A stretch of DNA of 64,000 nt from Helicovermis profundi (GCF_033097505.1 NZ_AP028654.1:2712001-2776000), one strand, 5' to 3'; positions 7,843-17,631 are shown, numbered from the stretch's first letter. Numbers and translations: made by a program. Notes: generated from the letters alone by a model not told the origin.

Positions 7843-8226
7843 TTATTTTCTAGATGCTTTATAAATCTTGCCAGTTTTAAATAATGAAGTTAATTCATTA
7901 TAGCCACCATCAAAAATTTTAGCATTATAATTTTCATTTATAAAAAATGCAAAGGCTATTGTAGACCTTACTTTTCCAGGGCAAAATGTAACAATTAATT
8001 TATCTTTAGGAATTTCTTCTAACCTTTCTGGTAATTCCTCAAATGGAATATTCAAATATTTAAATGAAAAAAACTCTGCCTCATTAATCGTTACTACCGA
8101 AACTTCTTCTTTAGAACGCACATCAAGTAATAGTACATTTTCCGTCTCAAGGAATTTTTCTGGAAGCATTTTATGTTTACCAGTTCCCCAAAATTCAAAG
8201 TCCATAACTTTAAATATTTCTCTCAT
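7843..8226 (-). CDS. rhodanese-like domain protein
   Basis: A 127-residue single-domain rhodanese. LLLDVRSKEE (about residues 33-42) is the conserved CH2A-type segment, and TFCPGKVRS (about 83-91) is the active-site loop with the catalytic cysteine; GGYNELTSL is near the C-terminus. Rhodaneses transfer sulfane sulfur through a cysteine persulfide. The ATG at 8226 is preceded by GGAGG. It is first in a two-gene operon with the TauE-type exporter, which suggests a role in sulfur detoxification or trafficking. Confidence 0.9.
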   Translation of the reverse strand: MREIFKVMDFEFWGTGKHKMLPEKFLETENVLLLDVRSKEEVSVVTINEAEFFSFKYLNIPFEELPERLEEIPKDKLIVTFCPGKVRSTIAFAFFINENYNAKIFDGGYNELTSLFKTGKIYKASRK

Positions 8227-8278
8227 AATAGTTTACCTCCTAAAATATAATAGATTCTTTTTAATATTACAAAATTCT

Positions 8279-8321
8279 AATATGCTAAAAACAGCATATT
8301 CCTTTTTCTTTTATTTGTCAA
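8279..8321 (-). promoter_or_regulatory. rhodanese-TauE promoter with overlapping inverted-repeat operator
   Basis: TTGACA (8316-8321) and TATGCT (8293-8298) on the minus strand are 17 bases apart. The -10 box is inside a perfect inverted repeat, AATATGCT-GTTTTT-AGCATATT (8279-8300). A dyad on the -10 box is a typical repressor site; ArsR/BigR- or CsoR/CstR-type regulators commonly control such operons, but no regulator gene is in the window. The same dyad followed by CCTTTTTC could act as a weak plus-strand terminator. Confidence 0.7.
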
Positions 8322-8342
8322 TCAATATTTGTTAGATTATTA

Positions 8343-9932
8343 TCATAATTTATTTGAATATTTTTCTATAATTTTTTCAGCAACTTTTAGTCCATCAACA
8401 GCTGAAGATACAATACCCCCAGCATATCCTGCCCCTTCCCCGCATGGGAAAATCCCTTTATGAGATGTACTTTCAAAACTTTCTAAATTTCTAACTATTC
8501 TAATTGGAGATGACGACCTTGTTTCTGGTCCTGTTAGGAGTGCATCGAAATCAGAAAATCCTTTTAATCTTTTATTTAAATTTGGAAGTGCTTCTTTTAG
8601 AGCGTCAACAATAAAGTCTGGAAGATACTCTTTAGGATGAACTTTTTCTACTCCTGGCTTATAAGACGATTCAATGCTATATACACTTTCCTTTTTTTCT
8701 TTTGCTTCTTCTAAAAATTCTCCAACTCTAATAGATGGGGCAAAATAATTATTCTCTGTAACTTCAAATGCTTTTCTTTCTATTTTCCTTTGTAAATACA
8801 TACCTGCAAGCGGATGTTCACTTTCAAAATCCTTTGGATATACGCTAACTAGTAGTGCACTATTTGCGTTTTCTTCATTTCTTAAATGCTCACTCATTCC
8901 ATTTGTAACGATTGTATTTTTTTCTGAAGACGAAGCTACTACCTTTCCGCCAGGACACATACAAAATGTATATACACTTCTTCCGCTTTTAGTTTGATAA
9001 GTTAAGTGATACTCAGCTGAACCAAGTTTTACTTCTAAATCTTCATTACCATATTGCACTTTGTTAATCATCTTTTGCTTGTGTTCAATTCTCATACCAA
9101 TAGCAAAGGGCTTTTGCTTTATTTCAAATTCGTTTTTATATAATTCTTCAAACGTATCTCTCGCACTATGACCAATAGCTAAAATTAAATTGTTTGTTAT
9201 ATATTCCTTAGAATTATTTACTTCAATTTTTATTAAATCTTTTTCTTTATTTATTTTATTAACGCGTGAATTAAAAATAACTTCTCCACCATTTTTTATT
9301 ATTTTTTCTCTTATTTTAATTACTACTTCTTTTAGTAAATCAGTTCCTATATGAGGTTTATTTTTAAATAAAATTTCTGATGGAGCTCCTGCTTTTACTA
9401 ATTCTTCTAATACTTTTCTGCTTCTTAAATCTTTTATACGAGTTGTAAGTTTTCCATCAGAAAACGTACCTGCACCGCCCTCACCGAACTGAACATTAGA
9501 TTCAGTATTTAGTACTCCTTCTTTCCAAAATTTTTCAACGCTTAATGTCCTTTTTTCAACATTTTCGCCTCTTTCAAATACAAGTGGTTTATATCCATTT
9601 TCACTTAAAAGTAATGCTGCAAACATACCCGATGGACCAAAACCAACAATAATGGGTCTATGTTCTAATTTCAATTTTCCCATATTCGGACTTATGTATT
9701 TTGTAATTGGACTTTTTTTAAAATTTGTCTTTTTCAATATTGCATTCTCATTTTTAAGCTCTACGTCAATAGTATATACGTATTTTACATTACCTTTTCT
9801 TGCATCTATAGATTCTCTAAATATTTCATATGATAGTATTTCATTTTTACTTATACGTAATTTTTTCGATATTTCATTTTTAAAATCAATATTATTATTT
9901 AGTTCAACTTTAATCTCATTTACTCTAATCAT
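8343..9932 (-). CDS. FAD-dependent dehydrogenase, COG2509 type
   Basis: A 529-residue flavoprotein. After an N-terminal domain of about 90 residues rich in Asn/Lys comes the dinucleotide fold IVGFGPSGMFAALLLSENGY with a terminal acidic ribose site (FERGENVEKR). Then follow QFGEGGAGTFSDGKLTT, a segment highly characteristic of this uncharacterised dehydrogenase family, CMCPGGKVVAS, and the C-terminal FAD segment PCGEGAGYAGGIVSSAVDG. The ATG at 9932 has CAGGAG seven bases upstream; an ATG at 9953 lacks a site. The substrate is unknown. It sits between ndk and the rhodanese operon. Confidence 0.88.
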   Translation of the reverse strand: MIRVNEIKVELNNNIDFKNEISKKLRISKNEILSYEIFRESIDARKGNVKYVYTIDVELKNENAILKKTNFKKSPITKYISPNMGKLKLEHRPIIVGFGPSGMFAALLLSENGYKPLVFERGENVEKRTLSVEKFWKEGVLNTESNVQFGEGGAGTFSDGKLTTRIKDLRSRKVLEELVKAGAPSEILFKNKPHIGTDLLKEVVIKIREKIIKNGGEVIFNSRVNKINKEKDLIKIEVNNSKEYITNNLILAIGHSARDTFEELYKNEFEIKQKPFAIGMRIEHKQKMINKVQYGNEDLEVKLGSAEYHLTYQTKSGRSVYTFCMCPGGKVVASSSEKNTIVTNGMSEHLRNEENANSALLVSVYPKDFESEHPLAGMYLQRKIERKAFEVTENNYFAPSIRVGEFLEEAKEKKESVYSIESSYKPGVEKVHPKEYLPDFIVDALKEALPNLNKRLKGFSDFDALLTGPETRSSSPIRIVRNLESFESTSHKGIFPCGEGAGYAGGIVSSAVDGLKVAEKIIEKYSNKL

Positions 9933-9953
9933 TTTTTTCTCCTGTTTATACAT

Positions 9954-9994
9954 AAAGAAGGAACTATTATCAGCTATAGTGAAAATAGTTCCTT
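9954..9994 (-). terminator. hairpin after ndk
   Basis: AAGGAACTAT and ATAGTTCCTT form a perfect 10-bp stem with a 17-base loop just after the ndk stop. The minus-strand 3' side reads CTTTATG, a poor T-tract, so termination may be partial and the oxidoreductase may be reached by readthrough. Confidence 0.5.
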
Positions 9995-9998
9995 TGTT

Positions 9999-10400
9999 TT
10001 AATTACCAAACCATATTTCTATTTCACGAATTGCATCCTCTATTACCGCCGATCCATGAACTGCATTCATTTGTACACCTGAGCCATATAAATATCTTAT
10101 AGTACAAGGGTCTGCTTTTTTAGGATTTGTTGCACCATTAATTTTTCGAACTAGGCTCACAGCATTTTCTCCACTAGCAAGTACAGCTACAATTTTGCCA
10201 CTCATCATAAATTCAACTAGGCCTTTATAAAAATCTCTCTCTATATGTTCTGCATAGTGTTTTGCTAATATTTCTTCTGTCGGAACACACATATACATAT
10301 CTTCAATAGTAAGTCCATTTTCTTCGTACATTTTAATAATGGTACCTATTAATTTTTTCTCAACTGCATCTGGTTTTATAAGAATTAAAGTTTTCTCCAT
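9999..10400 (-). CDS. ndk: nucleoside diphosphate kinase
   Basis: A 133-residue enzyme that transfers the gamma phosphate of ATP to other nucleoside diphosphates through a phosphohistidine. TLILIKPDAVEK opens the protein; the active-site histidine lies in MNAVHGSAVIEDA near residue 115, where most homologues read HGSDS. The ATG at 10400 was chosen because GGAGGGG lies eight bases upstream; an in-frame upstream ATG overlaps that site. It lies between a small membrane protein gene and the FAD dehydrogenase gene. Confidence 0.95.
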   Translation of the reverse strand: MEKTLILIKPDAVEKKLIGTIIKMYEENGLTIEDMYMCVPTEEILAKHYAEHIERDFYKGLVEFMMSGKIVAVLASGENAVSLVRKINGATNPKKADPCTIRYLYGSGVQMNAVHGSAVIEDAIREIEIWFGN

Positions 10401-10442
10401 AATATCCCCTCCATGCAATATTTATAACCAAAATAAATTTAT

Positions 10443-10664
10443 TTACTCATTATTATTATCTATTCTTATATTTTTCTCATTATAAATTTTGTAAGCTTTA
10501 TTTAATTCAATCATGCCGAGTTCTTTCGCTCGTTTTATAACGTAATCATCACTAACTTCTGACACTCCATTTTTAGTAATAATAATAGTTAAAAATCCAT
10601 TAATTACTAAAATAACACCAATAACAAATAAAATAAAATATTTATACACTTTCTTAATTTCCAT
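10443..10664 (-). CDS. small single-span membrane protein, unknown function
   Basis: A 73-residue protein with one hydrophobic segment at about residues 10-30 (FILFVIGVILVINGFLTII) preceded by lysines, predicting an N-in topology with a short charged C-terminal part outside. I do not recognise a family. It precedes ndk and follows the GH18 gene on the same strand, so it may be in that transcript. Confidence 0.55.
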   Translation of the reverse strand: MEIKKVYKYFILFVIGVILVINGFLTIIITKNGVSEVSDDYVIKRAKELGMIELNKAYKIYNEKNIRIDNNNE

Positions 10665-10710
10665 AGTATCACCTATTTATAAATTTATTTAAGTTTTGAA
10701 AACATTTCTA

Positions 10711-12351
10711 CTATTTTTTATTTAATTCTTTATTTATTATATCCCAAATTTCAATATTTTCATAACCTCTTCGCCAAGATGCTATCCCAATTAGTTTATA
10801 CTTATTAACTAAAGAAACTTTTTCACTTATTGATTTTTCGTCTTCAATCCACACTTTAATCAATTTACCATTTTCAATATATGAATAGTAATACTGTTTT
10901 GAATATTCGTCCCATATTAAATTAGGTTTTTTTTCCTCTATAATTGCTTTAATTCTTTTTAATGTAATTGCAACGGACTTAACATCCATTTTATTCGGAA
11001 TTGTAAGTGACGGAGTTTCACGCCATTCTCTTGTGTAAAAAGGGATGCCTAAAATAAGTTTTGATGGCGGTACTTTTTCAAGCAGTTTTTCTATATTAGA
11101 TTCTACCCATCCATATGAAGCAACTGACCCGCTTACAGGACTTGATGCCCAGTGCTCATCATATGTCATAACAACCATATAATCAACCACTCTACCTAAT
11201 TCTTCTCTATTGTAACACTTTGACCAAAAATCTGAACCGTCTGGAACTGTTACATCTATTGAAACTTTTATCCCATTTTCTTTAAATTTCATAGTTAATT
11301 CATTTATAAAAACACTAAATACATAAGAATCTTCTTTGTACATATTTTCAAAATCAATATTTATTCCTTTAAATCCATTATCTTTATAGATCCTTAATAA
11401 ATTGTTAATAAATCTTTCTCTTGCAACTGCATTATTAACAAACTCTCTTGTCATTTCTTTATTAAACTGATTTGAAACTAAAGGCCAAATTTCATACTTC
11501 CTTTCTCTAGCCCATTTTTTATATGTTTCACTCAGCTTACTATTTATTTCTCCACTACTATTTTTCAAACTAAACCATGTGGGTGAAATAACATTTAATC
11601 CAACCATTTGGCCAATATTATTAGTATTTGGATTGCTTTTATTTACATACTCCCATGTCATATTTATTGTTTTAGAGTTTATCTTTTCTTGTACTTTTTC
11701 TCCATAACTTTTACTCACATTATCGATGCTTGTAATATCTATATAACCAATATATTTATCTTCCGTTAAAACAAGAGTTCCTTCTCTTGTAGTATTTCCA
11801 ATAATTAATTTTTCTTCTTTTATTATTTTCAACTTTTCTTCTAAATTATCATAATTACTCATATTTTCTTTGTGCTTTAATATACCACTATAAATAGGTA
11901 AAGAATGATTCAGTAAAACAATGTTTTTACTTTTTATCCCTATATCAATAGAGAACCTAAACTTTGATGCTAATTTAGACTCTTTAATATAATATTTATT
12001 ATTATAAACATATACTATTTTATCGTTTACAAGATTATCATTTACCCTATATTTATTGTCATTTACGTAGGACCTAACTATAGTTTTATCATTTGAAATT
12101 GAAACGATATTCCTCTTAGTATCAATATCAACAAATATTCCAATCTTTTTTAATAGTAGAACATCAATCAAATCCTCATTTTGCATAAGTTCAAACTCAT
12201 TTTGGTCAATTTCGTTAGTAGTTATCTTTGATTCCTCAACTATAATAAATTTATTTTGTGGATTTACCTCTTTTGTATTATGAGTTTTAATATACACTGT
12301 GCCAACAATTAGAAGAGATAATAATACAGAAATCGCGATTATTTTTTTCAT
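10711..12351 (-). CDS. secreted GH18 glycosidase with N-terminal copper-amine-oxidase-like domain
   Basis: A 546-residue protein. Residues 1-22 form a signal peptide or anchor. Residues 55-150 resemble the copper-amine-oxidase N-terminal-like domain (IDVLLLKKIGIFVDIDTKRN), and 195-220 look like a short SH3-like segment. Residues 245-545 are a glycoside hydrolase family 18 barrel like SleL/YaaH: GINIDFENM holds D333 and the catalytic acid E335, and VDYMVVMTYDEHW holds the conserved Met-Thr-Tyr strand. Such enzymes hydrolyse N-acetylglucosaminyl bonds in cell wall or spore cortex. It lies 31 bases downstream of a mazG-like gene. Confidence 0.9.
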   Translation of the reverse strand: MKKIIAISVLLSLLIVGTVYIKTHNTKEVNPQNKFIIVEESKITTNEIDQNEFELMQNEDLIDVLLLKKIGIFVDIDTKRNIVSISNDKTIVRSYVNDNKYRVNDNLVNDKIVYVYNNKYYIKESKLASKFRFSIDIGIKSKNIVLLNHSLPIYSGILKHKENMSNYDNLEEKLKIIKEEKLIIGNTTREGTLVLTEDKYIGYIDITSIDNVSKSYGEKVQEKINSKTINMTWEYVNKSNPNTNNIGQMVGLNVISPTWFSLKNSSGEINSKLSETYKKWARERKYEIWPLVSNQFNKEMTREFVNNAVARERFINNLLRIYKDNGFKGINIDFENMYKEDSYVFSVFINELTMKFKENGIKVSIDVTVPDGSDFWSKCYNREELGRVVDYMVVMTYDEHWASSPVSGSVASYGWVESNIEKLLEKVPPSKLILGIPFYTREWRETPSLTIPNKMDVKSVAITLKRIKAIIEEKKPNLIWDEYSKQYYYSYIENGKLIKVWIEDEKSISEKVSLVNKYKLIGIASWRRGYENIEIWDIINKELNKK

Positions 12352-12382
12352 ACTTCCTCCGGTAAAATTAAGCTTTTTACTA

Positions 12383-12718
12383 CTAAACTATGCTATTATC
12401 AACTTTAATATAACCTTTTCTTATCAACTTATTTACGTGTGCATTTACTTTTTCATTTATATCAATTTTATATTCATCTTCTAAAACAAACATCATTGAT
12501 ACCGCAACCTGAGCTACATCTAGTAGTTCACCACATATCATTTCAATAATTTCTTCAGAGTTTTTTTCAATTTTTTCACCGTTTAGACCTCTAAATTTTC
12601 CTATTACCTGAGCTAATTCGCCTGCTTCTTCCATTAATTTGAGACATGTTGATTCGAGTCCTGGTTCTAAGTTGTTTAATCTAGGTAAGCTTATTTCTTT
12701 AAATATAGTTTTATTCAT
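12383..12718 (-). CDS. MazG-like nucleotide pyrophosphohydrolase
   Basis: A 111-residue all-alpha NTP pyrophosphohydrolase domain. Metal-binding acidic residues appear as LMEEAGELAQ (about residues 28-37) and ICGELLDVAQ (about 63-72), the EExxE and ExxD pattern of the MazG superfamily. Its likely role is hydrolysis of non-canonical or excess NTPs. A TATAAT-like box on the minus strand at 12761-12766 may be its -10 element, but no convincing -35 box was found. It probably starts the transcript that includes the GH18 gene. Confidence 0.82.
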   Translation of the reverse strand: MNKTIFKEISLPRLNNLEPGLESTCLKLMEEAGELAQVIGKFRGLNGEKIEKNSEEIIEMICGELLDVAQVAVSMMFVLEDEYKIDINEKVNAHVNKLIRKGYIKVDNSIV

Positions 12719-12834
12719 TATTACCTCCAGAGTTTTATTCTTAATTTATTTCTTATTTTAATTATATACTAGTCTTTATATAAAAAAGTTAAAAAATTAA
12801 AACAATATCTTTAATATTTAAATTCATTTTTACA

Positions 12835-12868
12835 ATAAAAAAAAGACACTGCTATATGCAATGTCTTT
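12835..12868 (-). terminator. terminator of rplM-rpsI
   Basis: AAAGACA and TGTCTTT close a hairpin that also pairs TGC with GCA inside, followed on the minus strand by eight T residues. It sits a few bases after the rpsI stop. Confidence 0.88.
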
Positions 12869-12875
12869 ATATTTA

Positions 12876-13268
12876 CTATCTTTTTGAAAATTGAGGTGCT
12901 TTTCTTGCTTTTTTAAGACCATATTTCTTTCTTTCTACCATTCTTGAGTCTCTTGTTAAAAAACCAGCAGCTTTTAAAGTAGCTCTGTATTCATCAGAAT
13001 CAACTTTTAATAAAGCTCTTGAAATACCATGTCTAATAGCTCCTGATTGACCTGTGTATCCTCCACCTTCTACATTTACAAATACGTCAAATTTTCCTTC
13101 TGTTCCTGTAATATTTAAAGGTCTTCTAACTTCATTTCTTAAAGTTTCAAAGTTGAAATATACATCTAAAGTTCTTCCATTAATTGAAAAGTTTCCAGTT
13201 CCCGGTACTAATCTTACTCTAGCTACAGAATTTTTTCTTCTACCAGTTCCTTGATATTGAACAACCAT
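12876..13268 (-). CDS. rpsI: 30S ribosomal protein S9
   Basis: A 130-residue S9 whose C-terminal tail reaches the P-site tRNA. The typical [17 protein letters not shown] start and the C-terminal [12 protein letters not shown] ending in the conserved lysine-arginine are present. It follows rplM by 21 bases, the usual bacterial pair, and is ended by a strong terminator. Confidence 0.98.
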   Translation of the reverse strand: MVVQYQGTGRRKNSVARVRLVPGTGNFSINGRTLDVYFNFETLRNEVRRPLNITGTEGKFDVFVNVEGGGYTGQSGAIRHGISRALLKVDSDEYRATLKAAGFLTRDSRMVERKKYGLKKARKAPQFSKR

Positions 13269-13289
13269 TCTTATTCCTCCTCTGTAGTA

Positions 13290-13718
13290 TTATAATTCTA
13301 AAGCTACAGGTTTTTGAGCTTGATGTTCATGCTCAGGTCCTCTGTAAACTTTTAATTTTTTTGCCATAGTATTTCCTAAAGAATTTTTAGGAAGCATTCC
13401 TTTTACTGCTGCAAATACAACTTTTTCAGGTTTAGTTTGCATCATTTCTCTAAGAGTTCTTTCTCTTAAATGTCCAAGATATCCTGTATGCCATCTGTAC
13501 ATTTTTTGATCTAATTTTTTACCTGTAACTTTAATTTTTTCTGCATTTATAATTATTACAAAATCACCTGTATCAACATGTGGTGTATAAGTAGGTTTAT
13601 GTTTTCCTCTAAGAATTTTAGCAACCTCAGAAGCCATTCTACCTAATGTTTTTCCATCTGCATCAACAACAAACCAGTTTCTTTCCACTTCGAGTGGTTT
13701 AGCAACGAAAGATTTCAT
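13290..13718 (-). CDS. rplM: 50S ribosomal protein L13
   Basis: A 142-residue L13, an early 50S assembly protein. [16 protein letters not shown] and [18 protein letters not shown] are typical, and the length matches the family. The ATG at 13718 has AGGAGG seven bases upstream; a seven-residue upstream extension overlaps that site and is rejected. Its leader may carry an L13-type autoregulatory hairpin. Confidence 0.97.
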   Translation of the reverse strand: MKSFVAKPLEVERNWFVVDADGKTLGRMASEVAKILRGKHKPTYTPHVDTGDFVIIINAEKIKVTGKKLDQKMYRWHTGYLGHLRERTLREMMQTKPEKVVFAAVKGMLPKNSLGNTMAKKLKVYRGPEHEHQAQKPVALEL

Positions 13719-13740
13719 TGTTTTCCTCCTATTAATCAAA

Positions 13741-13800
13741 TTTCACCTTTTATATAAAAACTTGGGGCTAGCAAGTCTTCATTATATTCTAATAAACAAT
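13741..13800 (-). promoter_or_regulatory. possible L13 leader hairpin
   Basis: The transcript leader contains GACTTG-CTAGCCCC-AAGT followed by T residues, about 50 bases before the rplM ribosome-binding site. Autoregulatory L13 leaders are known in Firmicutes; the match here is by position and general shape only. Confidence 0.35.
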
Positions 13801-13804
13801 ATAT

Positions 13805-13833
13805 ATATTATTACAAATCAAACGTTAAGTCAA
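13805..13833 (-). promoter_or_regulatory. rplM-rpsI promoter
   Basis: TTGACT (13828-13833) and TAATAT (13805-13810) on the minus strand with a 17-base spacer. The -35 box is about 10 bases after the truA stop. Confidence 0.72.
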
Positions 13834-13841
13834 GTCTTTTT

Positions 13842-14576
13842 TTAGTAAATAACTTCTTTTAAATATAATCCATTTGCTGGAGCTGTTTTATGAGAAAATT
13901 GTCTTTTTTTATTTAATAGTATTTCATTAAATTCTTCTTTACTTAACTTTCCTAGTCCAATATTTATAAAATGCTGAACGATTATCCTTACCATGTTGTA
14001 TAAAAATCCATTTCCATAAAATTCAATTTCAAAATAATCATCAAAATTATTAATATCTATACTATATATTTCTCTAACTGTACTATTCACATTGGATTTT
14101 GATGCCATAAAACTAATGAAATCGTGCTTTCCCATAAGTATTTCTTTAGCATCAATAATTCTTTGTATATCAATTTCTTTAGTAAAGCAATAATAATACC
14201 TAGATATAAATGGATTCGATTCTTTTTTCCAAATTTTATAAACATATCTTTTGCCTTTTGCTAAGTAGCGAGCATGAAATAAATCATCAACTTTCTCAAT
14301 ATAGTTTATATGAATTGATTTCGGAAGCCTTTGATTTAATACAAGTTTTATATTTTCAGCAGGTACACTAGTAGTAGTTTTAAATGAAAACACTTGTGCA
14401 TATGCATGAACTCCTTTATCTGTACGACCGGATCCATGAATAAGTATTTTCTCCTTTAATAGAGTGGTAAGTGTCTTTTCTAACACTCCTTGTATAGTTT
14501 TTCCTTCGTTTTGTCTTTGCCATCCCAAATATTCAAATCCATCATAAGCTACTATACATTTATAATTTTTAATCAT
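13842..14576 (-). CDS. truA: tRNA pseudouridine(38-40) synthase
   Basis: A 244-residue TruA that isomerises uridines 38-40 in the anticodon arm. GSGRTDKGVHAYAQV near residue 48 contains the catalytic aspartate. YDGFEYLGWQRQ opens the fold, and GNGFLYNMVRIIV is near residue 188. Only one base separates it from ecfT, so it is the last gene of the ECF transcript. This ecfA-ecfT-truA-rplM-rpsI order is usual in Firmicutes. Confidence 0.97.
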   Translation of the reverse strand: MIKNYKCIVAYDGFEYLGWQRQNEGKTIQGVLEKTLTTLLKEKILIHGSGRTDKGVHAYAQVFSFKTTTSVPAENIKLVLNQRLPKSIHINYIEKVDDLFHARYLAKGKRYVYKIWKKESNPFISRYYYCFTKEIDIQRIIDAKEILMGKHDFISFMASKSNVNSTVREIYSIDINNFDDYFEIEFYGNGFLYNMVRIIVQHFINIGLGKLSKEEFNEILLNKKRQFSHKTAPANGLYLKEVIY

Positions 14577-14577
14577 A

Positions 14578-15378
14578 TTATAATATTCTCCCTACAATAA
14601 ATATTATAGCTAAATAAATGGAAATAGATATACCACCTACTAGATCATTAGAGGAGTATTTCAAAATTTTAAGCCTAGTTCTATTTTCTCCACCTCTATA
14701 GCACCTTGCTTCCATTGCCATAGCTAGTTCGTCCGCTCTTCTAAAGGCACCAATAAACAAGGGAACTAGTAAAGGAATTAAACTCTTCGCTCTTTTTATG
14801 AGACTTCCACTTTCAAAATCTGCCCCTCTTGCCATTTGCGCTTTCATAATTTTATCTGTTTCTTCAAGTAAAGTTGGAATGAACCTAAGTGCAATTGTCA
14901 TCATCATAGCAAGTTCATGTGCAGGTAATCCAATTTTTTTAAATGGATTTAGTAATATCTCTATACCATCTGTAAGCTCAATAGGAGAAGTTGTAAGTGT
15001 TAATAAAGTCGTACCCACTATAAGTAACATCAACCTTGAACTCATAAAGACAGCCTGAATTACTCCCTCATACGTTATTTTAAATATCCAAAATTTATAA
15101 ATTATCCTTCCAGGTGTAAGAAATATATTTATAAAAAAAGCAAATAGTATTATTAAGACAATTGGTTTTAATCCCTTTAAAATATATGAAAAAGGAATTT
15201 TTGAAACAATAATTGTTAGTCCTAAAAATAGTATTACGAGTGGATAGATTTTTATATTTTTAACCATAAATAGAGAAAAAATAAAGATAAATGAAGCAAT
15301 TATTTTAAATCTAGGATCCATTTTATGAACATATGATTTGATTGGAAAATATTGTCCAATTGTAATATCTCTAAGCAT
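14578..15378 (-). CDS. ecfT: energy-coupling factor transporter transmembrane protein EcfT
   Basis: A 266-residue membrane protein with about five to six hydrophobic segments. It joins the two ATPases to exchangeable substrate-binding S components for vitamin and metal uptake. The cytoplasmic coupling-helix motifs ARG appear as [11 protein letters not shown] (about residue 185) and [11 protein letters not shown] (about 225). The start overlaps the end of ecfA2 by eight bases. Confidence 0.95.
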   Translation of the reverse strand: MLRDITIGQYFPIKSYVHKMDPRFKIIASFIFIFSLFMVKNIKIYPLVILFLGLTIIVSKIPFSYILKGLKPIVLIILFAFFINIFLTPGRIIYKFWIFKITYEGVIQAVFMSSRLMLLIVGTTLLTLTTSPIELTDGIEILLNPFKKIGLPAHELAMMMTIALRFIPTLLEETDKIMKAQMARGADFESGSLIKRAKSLIPLLVPLFIGAFRRADELAMAMEARCYRGGENRTRLKILKYSSNDLVGGISISIYLAIIFIVGRIL

Positions 15379-16234
15379 TTTTTTTACTCCTTAAAACTTT
15401 AAGTATTTCTTCCTTCGCACTCTCAAGTGTATAAATATCTTCATTAATATCTACGCCTCTTTTCCTAAGTTCTGTAATTAACCTAGAAACTTGAGGAACA
15501 TCTAGACCAATTTCTGAAAGATAATCAGCATTTTTGAACACTTCATTCGGTCTTCCTTCTAATACTAACTTTCCTCTATTCATAACGTAAAGTTTGCTTA
15601 CTAATCTAGCTACATCTTCCATACTATGTGATACCAAAATCACAGTAATTCCCTCGATTCTATGTAGCTCTTTTATTTGATCTAATATCTCATCGCGTCC
15701 CTTTGGATCAAGTCCTGCTGTTGGTTCGTCTAAAATTAATACTTCAGGTTTCATTGCAAGTACACCTGCAATAGCGACTCTTCTTTTTTGTCCACCACTT
15801 AATTCAAAAGGAGATTTTTCTGCTATTTCTTCATAATCAAGTCCTACAAGTCTCATAGAACTTCTTACTCTTTCATCTATTTCTTCTTTTTTTAGTCCTA
15901 GATTTGTTGGTCCAAATGCAATATCTTTAGCAACTGTTTCTTCAAACAATTGGTATTCTGGATATTGGAATACAAGTCCAACTTTTTTTCTTATATCATT
16001 CAATTTCATTTTTTTCTTAGTAATTTCAATATCATTTATATATATATTTCCCTTACTTGGCTTTAAAAGACCATTCAAATGCTGAATAAGAGTAGATTTT
16101 CCTGATCCAGTATGACCTATTAATCCAACAAAATCTCCACTTTCAATTTTCAAAGAAATTTCATCTAAAGCATATGTTTCATAAGGACTACCTTTATCAT
16201 ATATATAAGTCAAATTTTCTACGTTAATTGACAT
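15371..16234 (-). CDS. ecfA2: energy-coupling factor transporter ATPase, EcfA2 type
   Basis: A 287-residue ABC ATPase. Walker A is GHTGSGKST (about residues 37-45), the Q-loop [11 protein letters not shown], the signature [13 protein letters not shown] near residue 144, and Walker [12 protein letters not shown]. The C-terminal extension with [11 protein letters not shown] is typical of Ecf ATPases. The start lies 16 bases inside ecfA1, which indicates translational coupling. Confidence 0.95.
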   Translation of the reverse strand: MSINVENLTYIYDKGSPYETYALDEISLKIESGDFVGLIGHTGSGKSTLIQHLNGLLKPSKGNIYINDIEITKKKMKLNDIRKKVGLVFQYPEYQLFEETVAKDIAFGPTNLGLKKEEIDERVRSSMRLVGLDYEEIAEKSPFELSGGQKRRVAIAGVLAMKPEVLILDEPTAGLDPKGRDEILDQIKELHRIEGITVILVSHSMEDVARLVSKLYVMNRGKLVLEGRPNEVFKNADYLSEIGLDVPQVSRLITELRKRGVDINEDIYTLESAKEEILKVLRSKKNA

Positions 16235-17058
16235 AATTCTTCCACCATTTCGTTAACAGTTAAAATATCATCAGAAATATTAAAACCATTCTTATTTAGC
16301 TCATATGCAAGCATTGTAACTTGCGGAACATCTAAACCCATCTTTCTTAGCTCTTCAACTTTTGAAAAAACTTCTTTGGGAGTGCCTTGAACTTTTATCT
16401 TACCACTTTCCATAACAATTACCCTATCAGCATCCACTGCTTCATCCATAAAGTGTGTTATGTGTACTATTGTAATACCTTCATTTTTATTTAGTTCTTT
16501 TACTGTTCTTATTACATCTTTTCTTCCTGAAGGATCAAGCATTGCTGTTGGTTCATCGAGTATTATACATTTTGGTTTCATTGCTAATATTCCAGCGATT
16601 GCAACTCGTTGTTTTTGCCCTCCTGAAAGTAGATGCGGAGGTTTATCTTTGTATTCGTACATTCCAACTTTTTTTAGGGATTCATCAACGCGCTTACGAA
16701 TTTCAGATGATTCAATTCCAAGATTTTCTGGACCAAATGCAACATCCTCCTCTACAATTGTAGCAACAATTTGATTATCTGGATTTTGAAAAACCATACC
16801 TGCAGTTCTTCTTATTTCCCAAATGTTTTTATCGTCAAGTGTACTAAGATTATTTATTAAAATTTTTCCATCACTAGGTAAAATTATTCCATTAAATAGT
16901 TTTGCCAAAGTCGATTTACCTGAACCATTATGACCAATTATTACTACAAATTCACCGTCATCAATATGAATATCCACACCATCTACTGCAAATTTAAATT
17001 CCGTGCTAACAACATTTTCTTCGCTATAGGAGTACTTAATATTTTCTGTTTTTATCAT
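16219..17058 (-). CDS. ecfA1: energy-coupling factor transporter ATPase, EcfA1 type
   Basis: A 279-residue ABC ATPase, first gene of ecfA1-ecfA2-ecfT-truA. Walker [11 protein letters not shown]-loop [12 protein letters not shown], signature [13 protein letters not shown] and Walker [12 protein letters not shown] are intact. The module powers shared ECF vitamin or metal importers; the S components must be encoded elsewhere. A promoter lies about 45 bases upstream. Confidence 0.95.
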   Translation of the reverse strand: MIKTENIKYSYSEENVVSTEFKFAVDGVDIHIDDGEFVVIIGHNGSGKSTLAKLFNGIILPSDGKILINNLSTLDDKNIWEIRRTAGMVFQNPDNQIVATIVEEDVAFGPENLGIESSEIRKRVDESLKKVGMYEYKDKPPHLLSGGQKQRVAIAGILAMKPKCIILDEPTAMLDPSGRKDVIRTVKELNKNEGITIVHITHFMDEAVDADRVIVMESGKIKVQGTPKEVFSKVEELRKMGLDVPQVTMLAYELNKNGFNISDDILTVNEMVEELCQLT

Positions 17059-17102
17059 AATTACCTCACAAATTTCCTAGGAAATATCCTTTATACCTAC
17101 TC

Positions 17103-17131
17103 ATTATATCCCTTATTAAGTACACATACAA
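17103..17131 (-). promoter_or_regulatory. ecfA1 operon promoter
   Basis: TTGTAT (17126-17131) and TATAAT (17103-17108) on the minus strand, 17 bases apart. A second TTGACA at 17148-17153 has only a weak partner box. Confidence 0.65.
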
Positions 17132-17187
17132 CAGTCATTCTATGTATTGTCAATCTATCATATTCAATATTTATTATTCAAATACAT

Positions 17188-17247
17188 AATAAAAATGAAA
17201 CAAAATTCCATTGCAAGATCAACTTACAAGTAACTTTGTTTCATTTT
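17188..17247 (-). terminator. terminator of the S10-spc-alpha supercluster
   Basis: On the minus strand AAAATGAAACAAA and TTTGTTTCATTTT form a perfect 13-bp stem with a loop of about 29 bases, followed by further T residues. It lies about 20 bases after the rplQ stop, at the very end of the ribosomal block. Confidence 0.85.
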
Positions 17248-17269
17248 AAAATTTAATAATTTTATAAAT

Positions 17270-17611
17270 TTATACTAATTCTAGTAGTGCCATAGGTGCA
17301 GCATCACCTTTACGAGGTCCAAGTTTATAGATTCTAGTATAACCACCGTTTCTATCTTGATACTTCGGAGCAATGTCAGTAAATAAAGATGCTACTACTG
17401 CTTCTTCAGTTACATATGCTAAAACTAAACGTCTTGAATGTAGATCTCCTCTTTTTGCAAGAGTAATCATTCTTTCAGCAGCTTTTTTAGTTTCTTTTGC
17501 TCTAGTTTCAGTTGTTTGAATTCGACCGTTCTTTAATAAGCTTGTAACCAGGTTTCTCATCATTAATTTTCTATGATCAGAAACACGACCTAATCTACGA
17601 TAACCAGCCAT
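17270..17611 (-). CDS. rplQ: 50S ribosomal protein L17
   Basis: A 113-residue L17, at the exit-tunnel side of the large subunit. [19 protein letters not shown] and [14 protein letters not shown] are characteristic. It is the last gene of the supercluster, 20 bases after rpoA, and is followed by a strong hairpin. Confidence 0.98.
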   Translation of the reverse strand: MAGYRRLGRVSDHRKLMMRNLVTSLLKNGRIQTTETRAKETKKAAERMITLAKRGDLHSRRLVLAYVTEEAVVASLFTDIAPKYQDRNGGYTRIYKLGPRKGDAAPMALLELV

Positions 17612-17631
17612 GTTGAAATCCCTCCTTTCGC

